In this document: one piece after another, positions 29,674-30,943 of the stretch
How the letters are laid out: every line of letters begins with the position of its first letter
Numbering within the stretch: position 1 is the stretch's first letter
Origin: a virus
Length of the DNA: 30,943 nt
Strand: one strand, 5' to 3'
IMG/VR virus record: IMGVR_UViG_3300017989_000312
Span: 1 to 30,943 of that record
Made by a program: the position numbers and the translations under genes
The notes under the pieces: model-generated
Seen by the model: the letters and a program-made list of their open reading frames with translations, nothing else
What the model was told of the DNA's origin: nothing
Databases searched by the model: none

Positions 29674-30501
29674 ATGCCCGCGCAAGTTGTCGGCCGACAC
29701 ATCTTCTACCAGGGGAGCGCCTGGGGCGAGACGATCGCCCCGGACAAATCGGCCCTGCTGCCCGGCCAGACGGCCGCGTTCGCCAACTACATCAGCTACG
29801 ACGGCGGGATCAAGGGGCTTTTTGTCGACGTGGCGGATCTGGCCGATCCGGGCGCGGTCTCGGCCGCCGATTTCTTGTTTGCGCAAGGCAACGATGACCG
29901 GCCCGTGTACTGGGGGCCGGCCAACGGCCCGCCCGACTCGGTGAGCGTCGCAGTCGGCGCCGGGGTCGACGGCTCCGATCGGATCAAGCTGCTCTGGAGT
30001 GCGTCCGCCTGCGACAACTCGCGTTGGTTGGAGGTGACCGTATTGGCCAACGCCAACACCGGCCTCGCCTCCGACGACGTGCACTACTGGGGGCTGGCGA
30101 TCGGCGACACCGGCGACCGCGAGACAGACGCGATCGTCGATTATGACGACATTGTTGAGATCCAGACACGCGTGAGTCCCACGCCAGTCGAGATCGGCAG
30201 CCCGTGGGATGTGAATCGCGACAAGTACATTTTGTTCGTCGACGTCTACGTGGCGTACATGCACCTGACCGACGCGGAGACGTGCCTGAGACTGATCACG
30301 CCGGCGCTCTGGCGTTTCACCGGTCGGTCGGTCGCCGGCCGGGTGTGCGTGATCGGGCGAGAGGCTGGCCGCGCAGTCGTGATCGGCCAGGAGGCGGGGC
30401 ACGTCTGCGTGATCGGACAAGAGGCTGGCCGGGCAGTCGTGATCGGCCAGGAGGCAGGCCAGGTCTGCGTGATCGGCCAACAGGCCGGCAAGATCTACTG
30501 A
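29674..30501 (+). CDS. Virion-type protein with dockerin-like EF-hand and VIGQEAG repeats
   Basis: 275 residues, start one base after the previous stop. Beta-rich first half. Then 'GDTGDRETDAIVDYDDIVEIQ' and 'DVNRDKYILFVDVYVAYM', D-x-N-x-D-x6-D as in dockerin or EF-hand calcium loops, common in planctomycete surface proteins. The end is a tandem of about 10-residue units (VCVIGREAGR, VVIGQEAGH, VCVIGQEAGR ...), encoded by 30-nt repeats with a 60-nt higher order (about 30338-30497). Such short repeats can form beta-solenoids in fibres. Possibly a tail spike or host-binding protein. Confidence 0.55.
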   Translation: MPAQVVGRHIFYQGSAWGETIAPDKSALLPGQTAAFANYISYDGGIKGLFVDVADLADPGAVSAADFLFAQGNDDRPVYWGPANGPPDSVSVAVGAGVDGSDRIKLLWSASACDNSRWLEVTVLANANTGLASDDVHYWGLAIGDTGDRETDAIVDYDDIVEIQTRVSPTPVEIGSPWDVNRDKYILFVDVYVAYMHLTDAETCLRLITPALWRFTGRSVAGRVCVIGREAGRAVVIGQEAGHVCVIGQEAGRAVVIGQEAGQVCVIGQQAGKIY

Positions 30502-30510
30502 GGAGATAGC

Positions 30511-30912
30511 ATGGCAACACCATCAGACATCGAGGGCGTGTGGCTCGAAAACGCATCGGCCACGCTGTTGGCCCGGGTGGTCGGCCCGGACAACGAGACG
30601 CCGATCAAGCAGGCGGATCTCGCATCCGCCAAGTACACCGCGTATTTGCTCGACGAGCACGATCCGGACGTCCAAACCCCGATCACCGGCCACACGGACG
30701 TCGACGTGCCGATCGCCGGGTTGATCCACGACACCCTCCAAGAGGATGCTCTATGGGGCGACCTGGACGAGACCGGCTACAACTTCAAGCACGTGCTCGA
30801 CGTGGCCACTGATCTGTTCACCCTAATCGGTCGGACCTACCGGATCACGTTCACCCTCACCCCGACGTCCGGCCAGCCGATCATCGTCCGCTTTCGTGGT
30901 TGCTGCGCATAG
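30511..30912 (+). CDS. Phage structural protein, unknown role
   Basis: 133 residues, GAGGAG-like sequence upstream of ATG 30511. 'KYTAYLLDEHDPDVQTPITGHTDVDVPIAGLIHDTLQEDALWGDLDETGYNFKHVLDVATD' matches a pattern I have seen in planctomycete phage genomes next to virion genes ('TITY ... HDPD ... GYNFRHVI'). No enzyme motif. It is last in the window and near the head genes if the genome is circular. Confidence 0.5.
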   Translation: MATPSDIEGVWLENASATLLARVVGPDNETPIKQADLASAKYTAYLLDEHDPDVQTPITGHTDVDVPIAGLIHDTLQEDALWGDLDETGYNFKHVLDVATDLFTLIGRTYRITFTLTPTSGQPIIVRFRGCCA

Positions 30913-30943
30913 CGGGTCCTTTTGACGGGGGTGGCCGGGGGGG

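Overview
The window looks like most of a temperate tailed phage (or prophage) of a planctomycete. It has very high GC, a complete capsid-to-tail gene run, a tyrosine integrase beside a tRNA gene fragment, a replication initiator with internal iterons, and two DNA methyltransferases. The planctomycete host is inferred from an SHD1-domain lipoprotein, a dockerin-like EF-hand tail in a virion-type gene, Zn-ribbon proteins of planctomycete style, and CCCTG-type and CACGAAG-type intergenic repeats. No terminase, portal, or lysis gene was recognised; they probably lie just outside the window.

Layout. 3-4737 (+): major capsid protein (start cut off by the window edge), cement protein, neck/connector proteins, tail tube, and a tail assembly chaperone with an overlapping -1 frame partner. 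4821-9481 (+): tape measure and distal tail or fibre proteins. 9484-14980: a mixed-strand cargo block with a membrane Zn-ribbon protein (-), a phosphoribosyltransferase/HAD fusion, a radical SAM protein, a Lar-like Zn protein, a sulfotransferase, a small unknown (-) and an SHD1 lipoprotein (-). 14981-17247: a gene-poor stretch with a tRNA-Arg(UCU) 3' fragment (probable att core), dyads, a promoter and the integrase. 17382-19161: a structured non-coding region ending in a terminator-like hairpin, a miniature Cas12/TnpB-like protein, and a four-repeat CRISPR array with an exact 66-nt period. 19159-20140: three small genes. 20150-20632: promoter and a tRNA-like sequence. 20633-26027 (+): early region with winged-helix replication initiator (iterons inside), small unknowns, D12-class adenine methyltransferase, Cys-rich protein and C5 cytosine methyltransferase. 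26016-26586: palindromic GTCAC/GTGAC array, hairpins and a strong terminator. 26587-30912 (+): HTH/Zn-ribbon protein, membrane and secreted small proteins, and two virion-type proteins.

The most unusual content is the small CRISPR system at 17382-19161. Its effector is about 432 residues, has a RuvC-I Asp and a RuvC-III-like Asp, but no visible Zn ribbon and no Glu at the expected RuvC-II position. Its stop codon lies inside the first CRISPR repeat, and the truncated last repeat supplies the ribosome binding site and GTG start of the next ORF. There is no cas1, cas2 or other cas gene in the window. I infer a phage-borne, possibly DNA-binding rather than DNA-cutting, type V-like system, which may act against competing phages or to regulate genes. 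This is inference from sequence reading only.

Most virion genes run in one direction with short gaps or ATGA/TGATG overlaps, as expected for late and early operons. Many gaps carry CCCTG-type heptamer repeats directly before the start codon instead of a Shine-Dalgarno sequence.
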